A stretch of DNA of 7,151 nucleotides from Flavobacteriaceae bacterium (GCA_015488935.1 WFMU01000522.1:1-7151); one strand, 5' to 3'. Counted from the stretch's first letter, positions 1-5,928 are shown. Made by a program: numbers and translations. The notes: generated by a model from the sequence alone, not told the origin.

Positions 1-1
1 C

Positions 2-106
2 CAAATAAACAAAGAAGATTATGAAATTTTAAGAAAAGAAAGTATAGATATATCTAAACAATTATCTAACTTCATTAATTATCTAAAAAGAAGTAGTATC
101 CATTAG
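2..106 (+). CDS. Four-helix-bundle protein (23S rRNA intervening-sequence type), C-terminal fragment
   Basis: An open frame enters from the left edge and runs 34 codons to a TAG at 104-106. The peptide (QINKEDYEILRKE... then DISKQLSNFINYLKRSS) matches the last two helical turns of the TIGR02436/S23 family, whose C-termini typically read like 'I..EEYE.L...A.EISK.L..LI..LK'. These are small proteins of about 115-130 residues that fold as a four-helix bundle. They were first found in intervening sequences of 23S rRNA genes and are scattered widely through Bacteroidota genomes; their biochemical role is unknown. Only about a quarter of the protein is visible. It lies where exbB would be expected, just upstream of exbD. 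The call rests on pattern recognition of a short peptide, so it is probable rather than certain. Confidence 0.68.
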   Translation, partial: QINKEDYEILRKESIDISKQLSNFINYLKRSSIH

Positions 107-168
107 TAGTTAAATTACCTTTCTCTTTCGATTTTTTCAATTTTTAATCTTTTAATCTTTTAATTAAT
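107..168 (+). repeat. AT-rich iterated spacer before exbD
   Basis: The 62 bases between the four-helix-bundle gene and exbD are almost pure A/T and contain a short direct iteration: TTTTAATC occurs twice in tandem (about 145-160), followed by TTTTAATT. No TAnnTTTG promoter element and no hairpin are visible, so exbD is probably read from further upstream. Confidence 0.45.
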
Positions 169-564
169 ATGAACATACGAGGACGAAATAAAGTAACACC
201 AGAATTCAATATGTCATCCATGACAGATATTGTATTCTTATTATTAATATTTTTTATGATAGCATCAACATTAGTATCTGCTGATGCTATTGATTTACTT
301 TTACCAAAATCATCTAGTAAAACCACACAAAGTAAAAGCGTAACGGTAAGCATCAATAAAAAATTAGAATATTTTGTAGATCGAAAAAAAGTACCAAAAC
401 GACAACTAGAACGAGCAATTTTAGCAAAAGTAGGTAAAAGTAAAGTAGGAAGAACCATCACATTACGTGTAGAAGAAAGCGTTGCCATGAAAAATGCCGT
501 ATATGTAATGGATATAGCAAATAGAAATAGAATAAAATCTTCATTAGCAGTACGTGCAAAATAA
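169..564 (+). CDS. exbD: Biopolymer transport protein ExbD/TolR family
   Basis: The 131-residue product is a normal-sized ExbD. A short cytoplasmic N-terminus (NIRGRNKVTPEFNMSSMTD) leads into one membrane segment at about residues 21-39. Asp20 sits at the start of that segment in the MTDIVFLLL motif; this is the family's proton-pathway aspartate, the counterpart of Asp25 in E. coli ExbD. The remainder is the periplasmic domain. ExbD works with ExbB as a proton-driven motor that energises TonB and so outer-membrane uptake of siderophores, vitamins and glycans. The ATG at 169 places the conserved N-terminus correctly. A tonB-like gene follows 15 bases later, so the two are surely cotranscribed. 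ExbB is not in the window and may lie beyond the four-helix-bundle gene on the left. TolR is the alternative name, but the TonB partner favours ExbD. Confidence 0.92.
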   Translation: MNIRGRNKVTPEFNMSSMTDIVFLLLIFFMIASTLVSADAIDLLLPKSSSKTTQSKSVTVSINKKLEYFVDRKKVPKRQLERAILAKVGKSKVGRTITLRVEESVAMKNAVYVMDIANRNRIKSSLAVRAK

Positions 565-579
565 TTTAAAATAAATCCT

Positions 580-1428
580 ATGAAATTTTTAGACACAAAA
601 CACAAAAAAAAATCAGCTGTAATAACCACAATTCTAATGCTTTTTGTTATTCTACTAATATTTGTTTTTGGTTTAGATTACAAAGATCCACCAGATGAAT
701 ATGGTGTTGAAATTAATTTTGGCTATACCGATGCTGGAAGTGGCGATAATACTACCTCTACCGAAGATGTAAAAACCGAACCAGAACAACAAGAACAACA
801 ACAGGAAGAACAAACACAAGAAACTCCAGAAGAAGAAGTTACTCCAGAAGAAACTCCTGCCGAAGAAGAAGTAGTAACACAAGATACCGAAGATGCTCCT
901 GTAGTAAACACAAAACCAAATACAAAACCAGTAAAAGAAACAAAACCAGAAACTGTAAAACCTACAAAACCTGTTAAAGAAACAAAGCCAACACCTCCTA
1001 AACCAGACAAATCTACCACAGATGCTTTAAATAGTATTTTAAATGGCCCAAGTAACAATGGTAGCTCAAATAATGGTGATGGCGATTCCAATACCAACGG
1101 AAATCAAGGAGATATTAACGGAAATCCGTATGCAAACAGCTATTACGGTGGCGGCAGTGGAAACGGTTCTGGATATGGACTCAACGGAAGAAAAAAAACA
1201 GGACTTAAAAAATTTCCGCAAGACTGTAATGAAGAAGGTAAAGTTGTGGTTAAAATTAATGTAAATAGAAGTGGTAAGGTAATAAGAGCCACAATACAGC
1301 AAAGTGATGACCCTTGCTTAAATGCGGCTGCAAAAAAAACAGCAATGTCCTATAAATTTAATTCCGATGCCAAAGCACCTGCAACACAAACAGGCTTTGT
1401 TGTGGTAAACTTTAGTTTAGGGAAATAG
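580..1428 (+). CDS. tonB: TonB-like energy transducer
   Basis: The 282-residue product has the TonB architecture. It has a basic N-terminus, a single membrane anchor at about residues 13-30, and a long disordered periplasmic linker. The linker is Glu/Gln-rich at about 61-105, built of Lys-Pro and Thr-Lys-Pro steps at about 111-142 (PVKETKP occurs twice), and Asn/Gly-rich at about 156-203. A C-terminal TonB-fold domain spans about 208-282, with the segment KVVVKINVNRSGKV and the ending FVVVNFSLGK. Cys216 and Cys246 sit in this domain and could form a disulfide; cysteines at similar places occur, as I recall, in other Bacteroidota TonB-like proteins. The protein should transmit the ExbB-ExbD proton-motive signal to outer-membrane receptors. 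Its N-terminus also has the DPPDEYGVEINFG stretch seen after the anchor in flavobacterial members. It sits 15 bases after exbD and ends before a strong hairpin, so it is the last gene of that operon. Confidence 0.88.
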   Translation: MKFLDTKHKKKSAVITTILMLFVILLIFVFGLDYKDPPDEYGVEINFGYTDAGSGDNTTSTEDVKTEPEQQEQQQEEQTQETPEEEVTPEETPAEEEVVTQDTEDAPVVNTKPNTKPVKETKPETVKPTKPVKETKPTPPKPDKSTTDALNSILNGPSNNGSSNNGDGDSNTNGNQGDINGNPYANSYYGGGSGNGSGYGLNGRKKTGLKKFPQDCNEEGKVVVKINVNRSGKVIRATIQQSDDPCLNAAAKKTAMSYKFNSDAKAPATQTGFVVVNFSLGK

Positions 1429-1513
1429 TTTTGAAAGACGGAAGACTAAAATTATACCTTACTTTTACGAAAATGAATTATATCCAATAAAAAATAGTTA
1501 TATTTTTTTAATG

Positions 1514-1550
1514 AGTAAAGCTGTTTTGTTAAACAGCTTTACTTATACTT
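1514..1550 (+). terminator. Hairpin terminator after tonB-like gene
   Basis: A perfect 13-bp inverted repeat (AGTAAAGCTGTTT at 1514-1526, its complement at 1531-1543) encloses the four-base loop TGTT. The T-run after it is interrupted (TATACTTG), so it is not a textbook terminator. The long perfect stem about 85 bases after the stop codon still fits an end signal for the exbD-tonB operon. Confidence 0.65.
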
Positions 1551-1727
1551 GTTGATTAGTTTTTATTAATTCTTCATTCCTCACTCATCATTCAAAACTT
1601 TCCTCGCGTATTATGTCTAGAAGCAAAGTGGTCTTAAGTTTTTTACTAGACAACAACGTTTTATAGTATTTTAATACATTTTAACTTATTTCTGTAAATT
1701 AAGAAAAAATATACAAGATAAAAATCC

Positions 1728-1760
1728 TTTGTACGTTTTGCCATTTCTTTGTTACCTTTG
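1728..1760 (+). promoter_or_regulatory. folC promoter, Bacteroidota type
   Basis: TTTG at 1728-1731 and TACCTTTG at 1753-1760 match the Bacteroidota -33 (TTTG) and -7 (TAnnTTTG) elements with a 21-base spacer. Transcription would start near 1766, leaving a leader of only about ten bases before the GTG start of folC. Confidence 0.7.
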
Positions 1761-1776
1761 CCTGAAAAAATAAAAA

Positions 1777-2997
1777 GTGCAAAAAACCAAATACCAACAA
1801 ACTCTAGATTGGATGTTTTCCAGATTACCGATGTACCAACGGCAAGGAAAAACTGCTTTTAAAAAAGATTTAACTAATATTTTAGCTTTCGCGAAATACT
1901 TAGAACATCCAGAAAAAAAATTTAAAACCATCCATGTTGCTGGTACTAACGGAAAAGGTTCTACAAGCCATCTGATTGCTTCTGTTTTACAAGAAAGTGG
2001 GCTTAACGTTGGTTTATACACATCACCACATTTAAAAGACTTTACAGAACGTATTCGCATTAATGGCAAAGAAATTCGTAAAAATTGTGTGAATAATTTT
2101 ATTAAACGAAACAAAAATTTCTTAGAACAACAACAACTTTCTTTTTTTGAAATGACTGTTGGAATGGCTTTTGACCATTTTGCAAGAAAAAAAGTAGATA
2201 TTGCAATTATTGAAGTTGGTCTTGGTGGACGATTAGATTCAACCAACATTATAACACCATTAGTTACTGTAATTACAAATATAGGATTTGACCACACACA
2301 ATTCTTAGGAAACTCTTTATTAGAAATAGCAGCAGAAAAAGCTGGAATTATTAAGCAAAATACACCAATTGTAATTGGAGAAAAACAAGACGAAATTGCA
2401 GCATTTTTTAATGCGATAGCTTCCGAAAAAAATGCACCTATCTTTTATGCTTCCGAAAAAATAGAAAAAGAGTATGCCACAGATTTAAAAGGCAACTATC
2501 AAATTAATAATGTAAAAACAGCATTACAAACCATAAAACTAATACCAGATTTTTCAATAACAGAAGAACATATAAAAAATGGATTTTTACACGTAACGAA
2601 GAACACCAATCTTAAAGGACGATGGCAACAATTAAAAACAGTACCAAAAGTTATTTGTGATACAGCACATAATGCCGAAGGCTTAAATTATGTACTAAAA
2701 CAACTCCTGTCTGAAAAATATATAAAATTACATATTGTTTTAGGTGTGGTTAATGATAAAAATTTAGGTACTATTTTACCATTATTTCCAAAAAATGCTA
2801 CGTATTATTTTTGTAAACCAAATATTCCACGTGGATTAGATGCCGCTATTTTAAAAAGTGCTGCAAATAAGTATCATTTACATGGAAACAAATATACTTC
2901 TGTAAATCAAGCATATAAAACAGCACTTAAGTCCGCAAATAAAGAAGATATTATTTTTATTGGAGGTAGTACTTTTGTTGTTGCAGAAGTAGTTTAA
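1777..2997 (+). CDS. folC: Bifunctional folylpolyglutamate synthase / dihydrofolate synthase
   Basis: The 406-residue protein is full length for FolC, a cytoplasmic Mur-ligase-family enzyme. It joins glutamate to dihydropteroate and adds further glutamates to folates, using ATP. Visible motifs are the P-loop AGTNGKGS (residues about 55-62), the folate-binding YTSPHL (81-86), IIEVGLGGRLDSTN (144-157), the NIGFDHTQFLG segment (168-178), Lys188 in AAEKAGII (matching the carbamylated lysine of the family), LKGRWQ (279-284) and the C-terminal-domain motif DTAHNAEG (295-302). The start codon is GTG. An in-frame TAA ends four bases upstream (1771-1773), so no earlier start is possible, and the next methionine (residue 13) would remove conserved N-terminal sequence. 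The gene has its own promoter and is flanked by a hairpin on the left and a tRNA promoter on the right, so it looks monocistronic. A T-rich tract after the stop (3001-3018) may help end transcription. Confidence 0.95.
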   Translation: MQKTKYQQTLDWMFSRLPMYQRQGKTAFKKDLTNILAFAKYLEHPEKKFKTIHVAGTNGKGSTSHLIASVLQESGLNVGLYTSPHLKDFTERIRINGKEIRKNCVNNFIKRNKNFLEQQQLSFFEMTVGMAFDHFARKKVDIAIIEVGLGGRLDSTNIITPLVTVITNIGFDHTQFLGNSLLEIAAEKAGIIKQNTPIVIGEKQDEIAAFFNAIASEKNAPIFYASEKIEKEYATDLKGNYQINNVKTALQTIKLIPDFSITEEHIKNGFLHVTKNTNLKGRWQQLKTVPKVICDTAHNAEGLNYVLKQLLSEKYIKLHIVLGVVNDKNLGTILPLFPKNATYYFCKPNIPRGLDAAILKSAANKYHLHGNKYTSVNQAYKTALKSANKEDIIFIGGSTFVVAEVV

Positions 2998-3025
2998 AAA
3001 TATTTTTATTTTTTTTATAAATATG

Positions 3026-3056
3026 TTTGTCATATTAAAAAACTAGTCTATATTTG
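3026..3056 (+). promoter_or_regulatory. tRNA-Val promoter, Bacteroidota type
   Basis: TTTG at 3026-3029 and an exact TATATTTG at 3049-3056, separated by 19 bases, match the Bacteroidota housekeeping promoter. The likely start is near 3062, about ten bases before the mature 5' end of the tRNA. Confidence 0.78.
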
Positions 3057-3071
3057 CACTCGCAATTATAA

Positions 3072-3146
3072 GGGCGATTAGCTCAGTTGGTTCAGAGCAC
3101 CTCGTTTACACCGAGGGGGTCGGGGGTTCGAATCCCTCATCGCCCA
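3072..3146 (+). tRNA. tRNA-Val (anticodon UAC)
   Basis: The 75-nt gene folds as a full cloverleaf. The acceptor stem GGGCGAT pairs with ATCGCCC, the D stem is GCTC/GAGC, and the anticodon stem is CCTCG/CGAGG. The loop TTTACAC places anticodon TAC at 3107-3109. The T stem is GGGGG/CCCTC with one G-U pair around TTCGAAT, and the discriminator base is A at 3146. The 3' CCA is not encoded (CAA follows), so it must be added by nucleotidyltransferase. Base 37 is A (3110), the position methylated to m6A in E. coli tRNA1(Val) by TrmN6; a TrmN6-like gene lies downstream at 4451. The unit has its own promoter and terminator. Confidence 0.97.
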
Positions 3147-3147
3147 C

Positions 3148-3180
3148 AAAACTTCACTACTTTAGTGGAGTTTTATTTTA
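3148..3180 (+). terminator. Rho-independent terminator after tRNA-Val
   Basis: AAAACTTCACT (3148-3158) pairs with AGTGGAGTTTT (3164-3174) through 11 bp including one G-U pair, around a five-base loop. A T-rich tail (TTTTATTTTA) follows. It begins one base after the tRNA and should separate it from rpsP. Confidence 0.75.
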
Positions 3181-3200
3181 TTAGAAAAATATATAAATCA

Positions 3201-3215
3201 AGGTCGGGAACCTTA
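3201..3215 (+). promoter_or_regulatory. Short leader hairpin upstream of rpsP
   Basis: AAGGT and ACCTT form a 5-bp stem around the loop CGGGA, ending about 14 bases before the rpsP start codon. The G/C-rich loop stands out in an otherwise A/T-only leader. No TAnnTTTG promoter is visible between the tRNA terminator and this hairpin, so the rpsP promoter remains unidentified. It could be part of an autoregulatory ribosomal-protein leader, but the stem is short. Confidence 0.35.
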
Positions 3216-3229
3216 AAATTTAACACATT

Positions 3230-3736
3230 ATGCCTGTAAAAATTAGATTACAAAGACACGGAAGAAAAGGAAAACCATTTTATTGGATAGTAGCAGCAGA
3301 TGCTCGTTCAAAAAGAGATGGTAAGTTACTAGAAAAAATTGGTACTTATAATCCAAATACAAACCCTGCAACAGTTGAATTAGATGTTGATTCTGCTGTA
3401 AAATGGTTACAAAATGGTGCACAACCTACAAATACTGCAAGAGCTTTATTATCTTATAAAGGTGCATTGTTAAAAAATCATTTAGCTGTAGGTGTACGTA
3501 AAGGTGCATTAACAGAAGAACAAGCCGAAGAAAAATTTAAAGCTTGGTTAGAAGAAAAAGAAGGTAAAATTACTGGAAAAACAGACGGTTTAGCAAAAGC
3601 TGCCGCAGAAGCTAAAACAAAAGCTTTAGCTGCTGAAAAAGCAGTAAACGAAGCAAGAGCTAAAGCAAATGAACCAGTTGCCGAAGAAGCTCCAACTGCA
3701 GAAAGTGAAGAAGCTACTTCTAACGAAGAAGAATAA
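3230..3736 (+). CDS. rpsP: 30S ribosomal protein S16 with long C-terminal tail
   Basis: Residues 1-82 are the conserved S16 fold, a 30S assembly protein, with the signature start [20 protein letters not shown] followed by [11 protein letters not shown] and IGTYNP. The 168-residue product is about twice the length of E. coli S16. The extension from about residue 95 is Ala/Lys/Glu-rich, probably helical (about 98-146), and ends in an acidic tail (AEEAP... EEATSNEEE). Long S16 tails are usual in Bacteroidota, so this is a lineage trait and not a fusion. The ATG at 3230 gives the canonical N-terminus. rimM follows after 76 bases, but a strong terminator lies between them, so the classic rpsP-rimM coupling is probably partial here. 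Confidence 0.97.
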   Translation: MPVKIRLQRHGRKGKPFYWIVAADARSKRDGKLLEKIGTYNPNTNPATVELDVDSAVKWLQNGAQPTNTARALLSYKGALLKNHLAVGVRKGALTEEQAEEKFKAWLEEKEGKITGKTDGLAKAAAEAKTKALAAEKAVNEARAKANEPVAEEAPTAESEEATSNEEE

Positions 3737-3764
3737 AAATAACTGCTTATTGCGGTACAAATTT

Positions 3765-3799
3765 AAAACCTGAACTTTTTATAAAGTCAGGTTTTTTTT
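3765..3799 (+). terminator. Strong terminator between rpsP and rimM
   Basis: AAAACCTGA (3765-3773) pairs with TCAGGTTTT (3787-3795). The inner ACTTT/AAAGT bases extend the stem past a small bulge, and eight consecutive T residues (3792-3799) overlap the 3' arm and follow it. This is a textbook intrinsic terminator 28 bases after the rpsP stop and only 13 bases before the rimM start codon. Confidence 0.85.
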
Positions 3800-3812
3800 A
3801 TATCATTACATT

Positions 3813-4343
3813 ATGAATAAAGAAGATTGCTTTTATTTAGGTATTATTGCTCGTAAGCACAGTTACAAAGGTGAGGTTGTTATTGTTATTGATAGTGATG
3901 AGCCTGAACTATATGCCAATATTGATGCTGTTTTTGTGGAGTTAAACCATAAATTAATTCCTTTTTTTGTAGAAGAAATTAAATTACAAAAAGGAAATCA
4001 ACTACGTATAAAATTTGAAGATATTGATACGGAAGAAGATGCCGAAAGTATTCTAAAAAGAGCCACTTACCTACCCTTAACATTATTGCCAAAGTTAGAA
4101 GGCGATAAATTTTATTTTCACGAAGTAATTGGTTTTACCATTGAAGATGTTAACTTTGGTGTGGTTGGTAAAATCGTTTCGATAAATGATAGTACAGCCC
4201 AAACGCTTTTTGTTATCGAAAATGAAAAAGCAGAAATTTTAATTCCTTTGATTGATGAATTTCTTAAAAAAGTAGATAGAGCAAATAAAAAAATTGTGGT
4301 AGAAACTCCAGAAGGACTTATACAAATGTATCTTGAGGAGTAA
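3813..4343 (+). CDS. rimM: Ribosome maturation factor RimM
   Basis: The 176-residue product has the normal RimM length and two-domain layout. The N-terminal beta-barrel domain (about 1-92) begins FYLGIIARKHSYKGEV, matching the family's 'GxIxxxhGxkGEv' opening. A C-terminal PRC-barrel domain (about 98-174) contains YFHEVIGF, VGKIVSINDS and ILIPLIDEFLKKVD. RimM binds S19 on the 30S head and helps 16S rRNA 3'-domain maturation. The start at 3813 follows the rpsP terminator by 13 bases, and no clear TAnnTTTG promoter is visible in that gap. Expression may therefore depend on readthrough. The gene after it is a tRNA methyltransferase; in E. coli the gene after rimM is another tRNA methyltransferase, trmD. 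Confidence 0.95.
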   Translation: MNKEDCFYLGIIARKHSYKGEVVIVIDSDEPELYANIDAVFVELNHKLIPFFVEEIKLQKGNQLRIKFEDIDTEEDAESILKRATYLPLTLLPKLEGDKFYFHEVIGFTIEDVNFGVVGKIVSINDSTAQTLFVIENEKAEILIPLIDEFLKKVDRANKKIVVETPEGLIQMYLEE

Positions 4344-4450
4344 ACTGATTTTACCCCAAAGTTTCAAGATTGGAATTTGGGATTTTAGTTTTGGAATTTA
4401 TTTTTTGGATTTTAAGTATTAAAATAAATAGTAACAATTTTTTAAAATAA
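4344..4450 (+). repeat. Degenerate TTGGAATTT-type iterations between rimM and trmN6
   Basis: This 107-bp spacer contains about four loose copies of a TTGG-A-TTT unit in 4370-4415: TTGGAATTTG, GGGATTTTAG, TTTTGGAATTTA and TTTTGGATTTT. No hairpin or exact promoter element is seen; a TATTTTTTG at about 4400 is one base too long for TAnnTTTG. Confidence 0.45.
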
Positions 4451-5161
4451 ATGGTCTTTAATTTCAAACAATTTACGGTGCATCAAGATAAAACAGCTAT
4501 GAAGATTGGTACAGATGGTGTTTTATTAGGTGCTTGGGTTTCTATTGCAAAAAATCCGTATTCTATTCTAGATATTGGTACTGGCACTGGCATAATTGCC
4601 TTACAACTGGCGCAACGTAGCGATGCTGAAATTATTGATGCTTTGGAGATTGATGCCGATGCTTTTGAACAAGCTGTTGAAAATTTTGAATTATCGGATT
4701 GGAGTGACCGCTTGTTTTGCTATCATGCTTCGCTTAAAGAGTTTTGTAATGAGATTGAAGAAAAGTACGATCTTATTGTATCTAATCCACCGTTTTATAC
4801 CGATAATTATGAAAGTAATGATGTTGCTAGGAATAAGGCACGTTTTACTTCGTCATTATCTTTTGAAGAATTAATACTATCGGCAGCAAAATTATTAAGT
4901 GAAGATGGTGAATTCTCTATTATCATTCCGTTTAAAGAGGAAGAAAATTTCATCGCAATAGCGAAAAAAAATAAATTATTTTTAAACAGAATTTGCAGAG
5001 TTCGTGGAAATATACGTACCGAAATTAAACGTAGTTTGCTTACTTTTTCTTTTTGCCAAATAGAAATAGTTACTACTTCTGAATTAGTTATCGAAAAAGA
5101 AAGACACCAATATACTGAAGCATATATTAATTTGGTAAAGGATTTTTATTTAAAAATGTAA
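4451..5161 (+). CDS. trmN6: tRNA1(Val) (adenine(37)-N6)-methyltransferase
   Basis: The 236-residue product is a Rossmann-fold, SAM-dependent N6-adenine methyltransferase of the YfiC/TrmN6 type. The N-terminus FKQFTVHQDKTAMKIGTDGVLLGAW (residues about 5-29) is diagnostic for this family. Motif I, ILDIGTGTG, is at 39-47, the acidic SAM-ribose loop ALEID at 64-68, and the catalytic NPPF tetrapeptide at 112-115 in LIVSNPPFYTDN. In E. coli this enzyme makes m6A37 in tRNA1(Val). The likely target here is the tRNA-Val(UAC) encoded at 3072-3146, which has an A at position 37. The gene follows rimM by 107 bases in the same direction. Its TAA stop lies 2 bp from the stop codon of the converging gene, leaving no room for a separate terminator. 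Other N6-methyltransferases such as PrmC share NPPF/Y but lack this N-terminal motif. Confidence 0.92.
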   Translation: MVFNFKQFTVHQDKTAMKIGTDGVLLGAWVSIAKNPYSILDIGTGTGIIALQLAQRSDAEIIDALEIDADAFEQAVENFELSDWSDRLFCYHASLKEFCNEIEEKYDLIVSNPPFYTDNYESNDVARNKARFTSSLSFEELILSAAKLLSEDGEFSIIIPFKEEENFIAIAKKNKLFLNRICRVRGNIRTEIKRSLLTFSFCQIEIVTTSELVIEKERHQYTEAYINLVKDFYLKM

Positions 5162-5163
5162 TC

Positions 5164-5928
5164 TTAATTTACAAGAACTTCTAAACCATCGTAGGCTAAA
5201 AATACATTTTTTGGTAATAATTTTTCTACATCTGCATGAAAACCTAATTTGTGACTAATATGTGTAATATAGGCACGTTTTGGTTGTAATTCTGCTATTA
5301 AATCTAATGCCTTTTGCAAATTAAAATGTGTTGGATGTTCTTTTATCTGCAAGGCATTAATAACAAGTAGTTCTAAATTTTGTAATTTAGATTTTTCTTC
5401 TTCGCTAATAAAGCTAACATCGGTTAAATAGGCTAATTTAGAAAAACGATAACCGAGAATTGGCAATTTTCCATGTATTACATGTATTGGTTCTACAAAT
5501 ATATCTCCTAATAAAAATGGTGTTGTATCGATAATATTTACAAGTACACTTGGTGCGCTTGGGTATTTATTTTCTGTAGTAAAAATATAGGCAAATCGCA
5601 CTTTTAAATCTTCCAAAACACGTTTACTAGCATAAATTGGCAAATCGCCATAACGCTGTGTGTAAGGTCTAATATCGTCTAAACCAGCAGTGTGGTCTGC
5701 ATGTTCATGTGTGTACAAAATACCATCTACTTTTGGTACGTTGGCAGTTAGCATTTGCATTCTAAAATCGGGACCACAATCTATTACATAGTTATAATCT
5801 TTCCAAGAAATTAATACCGAAGAACGCAAACGTTTATCTCTACTATCTGTAGATAAACATACTTTATTTTTACTTCCAATAACTGGAATTCCTTTGGATG
5901 TACCTGTTCCTAAAAAAGTCAATTTCAT
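5164..5928 (-). CDS. MBL-fold metallo-hydrolase, PhnP-like
   Basis: The 254-residue protein is a complete metallo-beta-lactamase-fold hydrolase. It opens MKLTFLGTGTSKGIP and carries the metal-binding THEHADHTAG (His74, His76, Asp78, His79), with further candidate ligands at His152 (VIHGK), Asp170 (YLTDV) and His223 (ITHISH). The overall pattern, including CGPDFR and GLDDIRPY, resembles the PhnP group, whose best-known member cleaves cyclic phosphodiesters such as 5-phosphoribosyl 1,2-cyclic phosphate. No phn genes are nearby and the structural-zinc cysteines of E. coli PhnP are not obvious, so the substrate is unknown. A cyclic nucleotide or another phosphodiester is possible. There is no signal peptide, so it is cytoplasmic. 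It converges on trmN6 and diverges from the gene at 6029. Confidence 0.88.
   Translation of the reverse strand: MKLTFLGTGTSKGIPVIGSKNKVCLSTDSRDKRLRSSVLISWKDYNYVIDCGPDFRMQMLTANVPKVDGILYTHEHADHTAGLDDIRPYTQRYGDLPIYASKRVLEDLKVRFAYIFTTENKYPSAPSVLVNIIDTTPFLLGDIFVEPIHVIHGKLPILGYRFSKLAYLTDVSFISEEEKSKLQNLELLVINALQIKEHPTHFNLQKALDLIAELQPKRAYITHISHKLGFHADVEKLLPKNVFLAYDGLEVLVN

Larger units (their letters stand above)
1429..1776. other. Spacer between tonB-like gene and folC
   Basis: This 348-bp stretch holds no credible gene. In order it contains a purine-rich tandem (GAAAGAC then GGAAGAC, about 1433-1446), the operon-ending hairpin (1514-1543), an ATTC/CTCA-rich tract at about 1566-1600, a slightly more GC-rich patch at about 1600-1640, and the folC promoter at 1728-1760. 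The longest ATG-started frames I found are only 14 and 16 codons and have no family signal. Confidence 0.7.

Noticed and set aside
144..629. Minus-strand open frame of 161 codons covering exbD
   Set aside because: Its apparent hydrophobicity reflects antisense of AT-rich codons; exbD on the plus strand has the conserved motif and partner gene.
723..1097. Long minus-strand open frame opposite the tonB linker
   Set aside because: It is a shadow of the repetitive linker codons, giving a Ser/Cys/Val/Gly-rich peptide with no family signal, no promoter and full overlap with a clear gene.
1511..1555. Fourteen-codon ATG frame over the hairpin after tonB
   Set aside because: The frame coincides with the inverted repeat of the terminator and has no sign of being translated.
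1615..1651. GTCTAG...CTAGAC inverted repeat in the spacer
   Set aside because: The arms pair for only 6 bp with a loop of about 25 bases, too weak to claim a structure or site.
1752..2297. Minus-strand open frame of 181 codons opposite folC
   Set aside because: It lies wholly against conserved FolC motifs, including the P-loop, and its translation shows no recognisable domain.
2996..3018. AT-only palindrome and T-tract after folC as an intrinsic terminator
   Set aside because: TAAAAATATTTTTA has no loop when fully paired and any hairpin would be very weak; the tract may aid termination but I do not call it.
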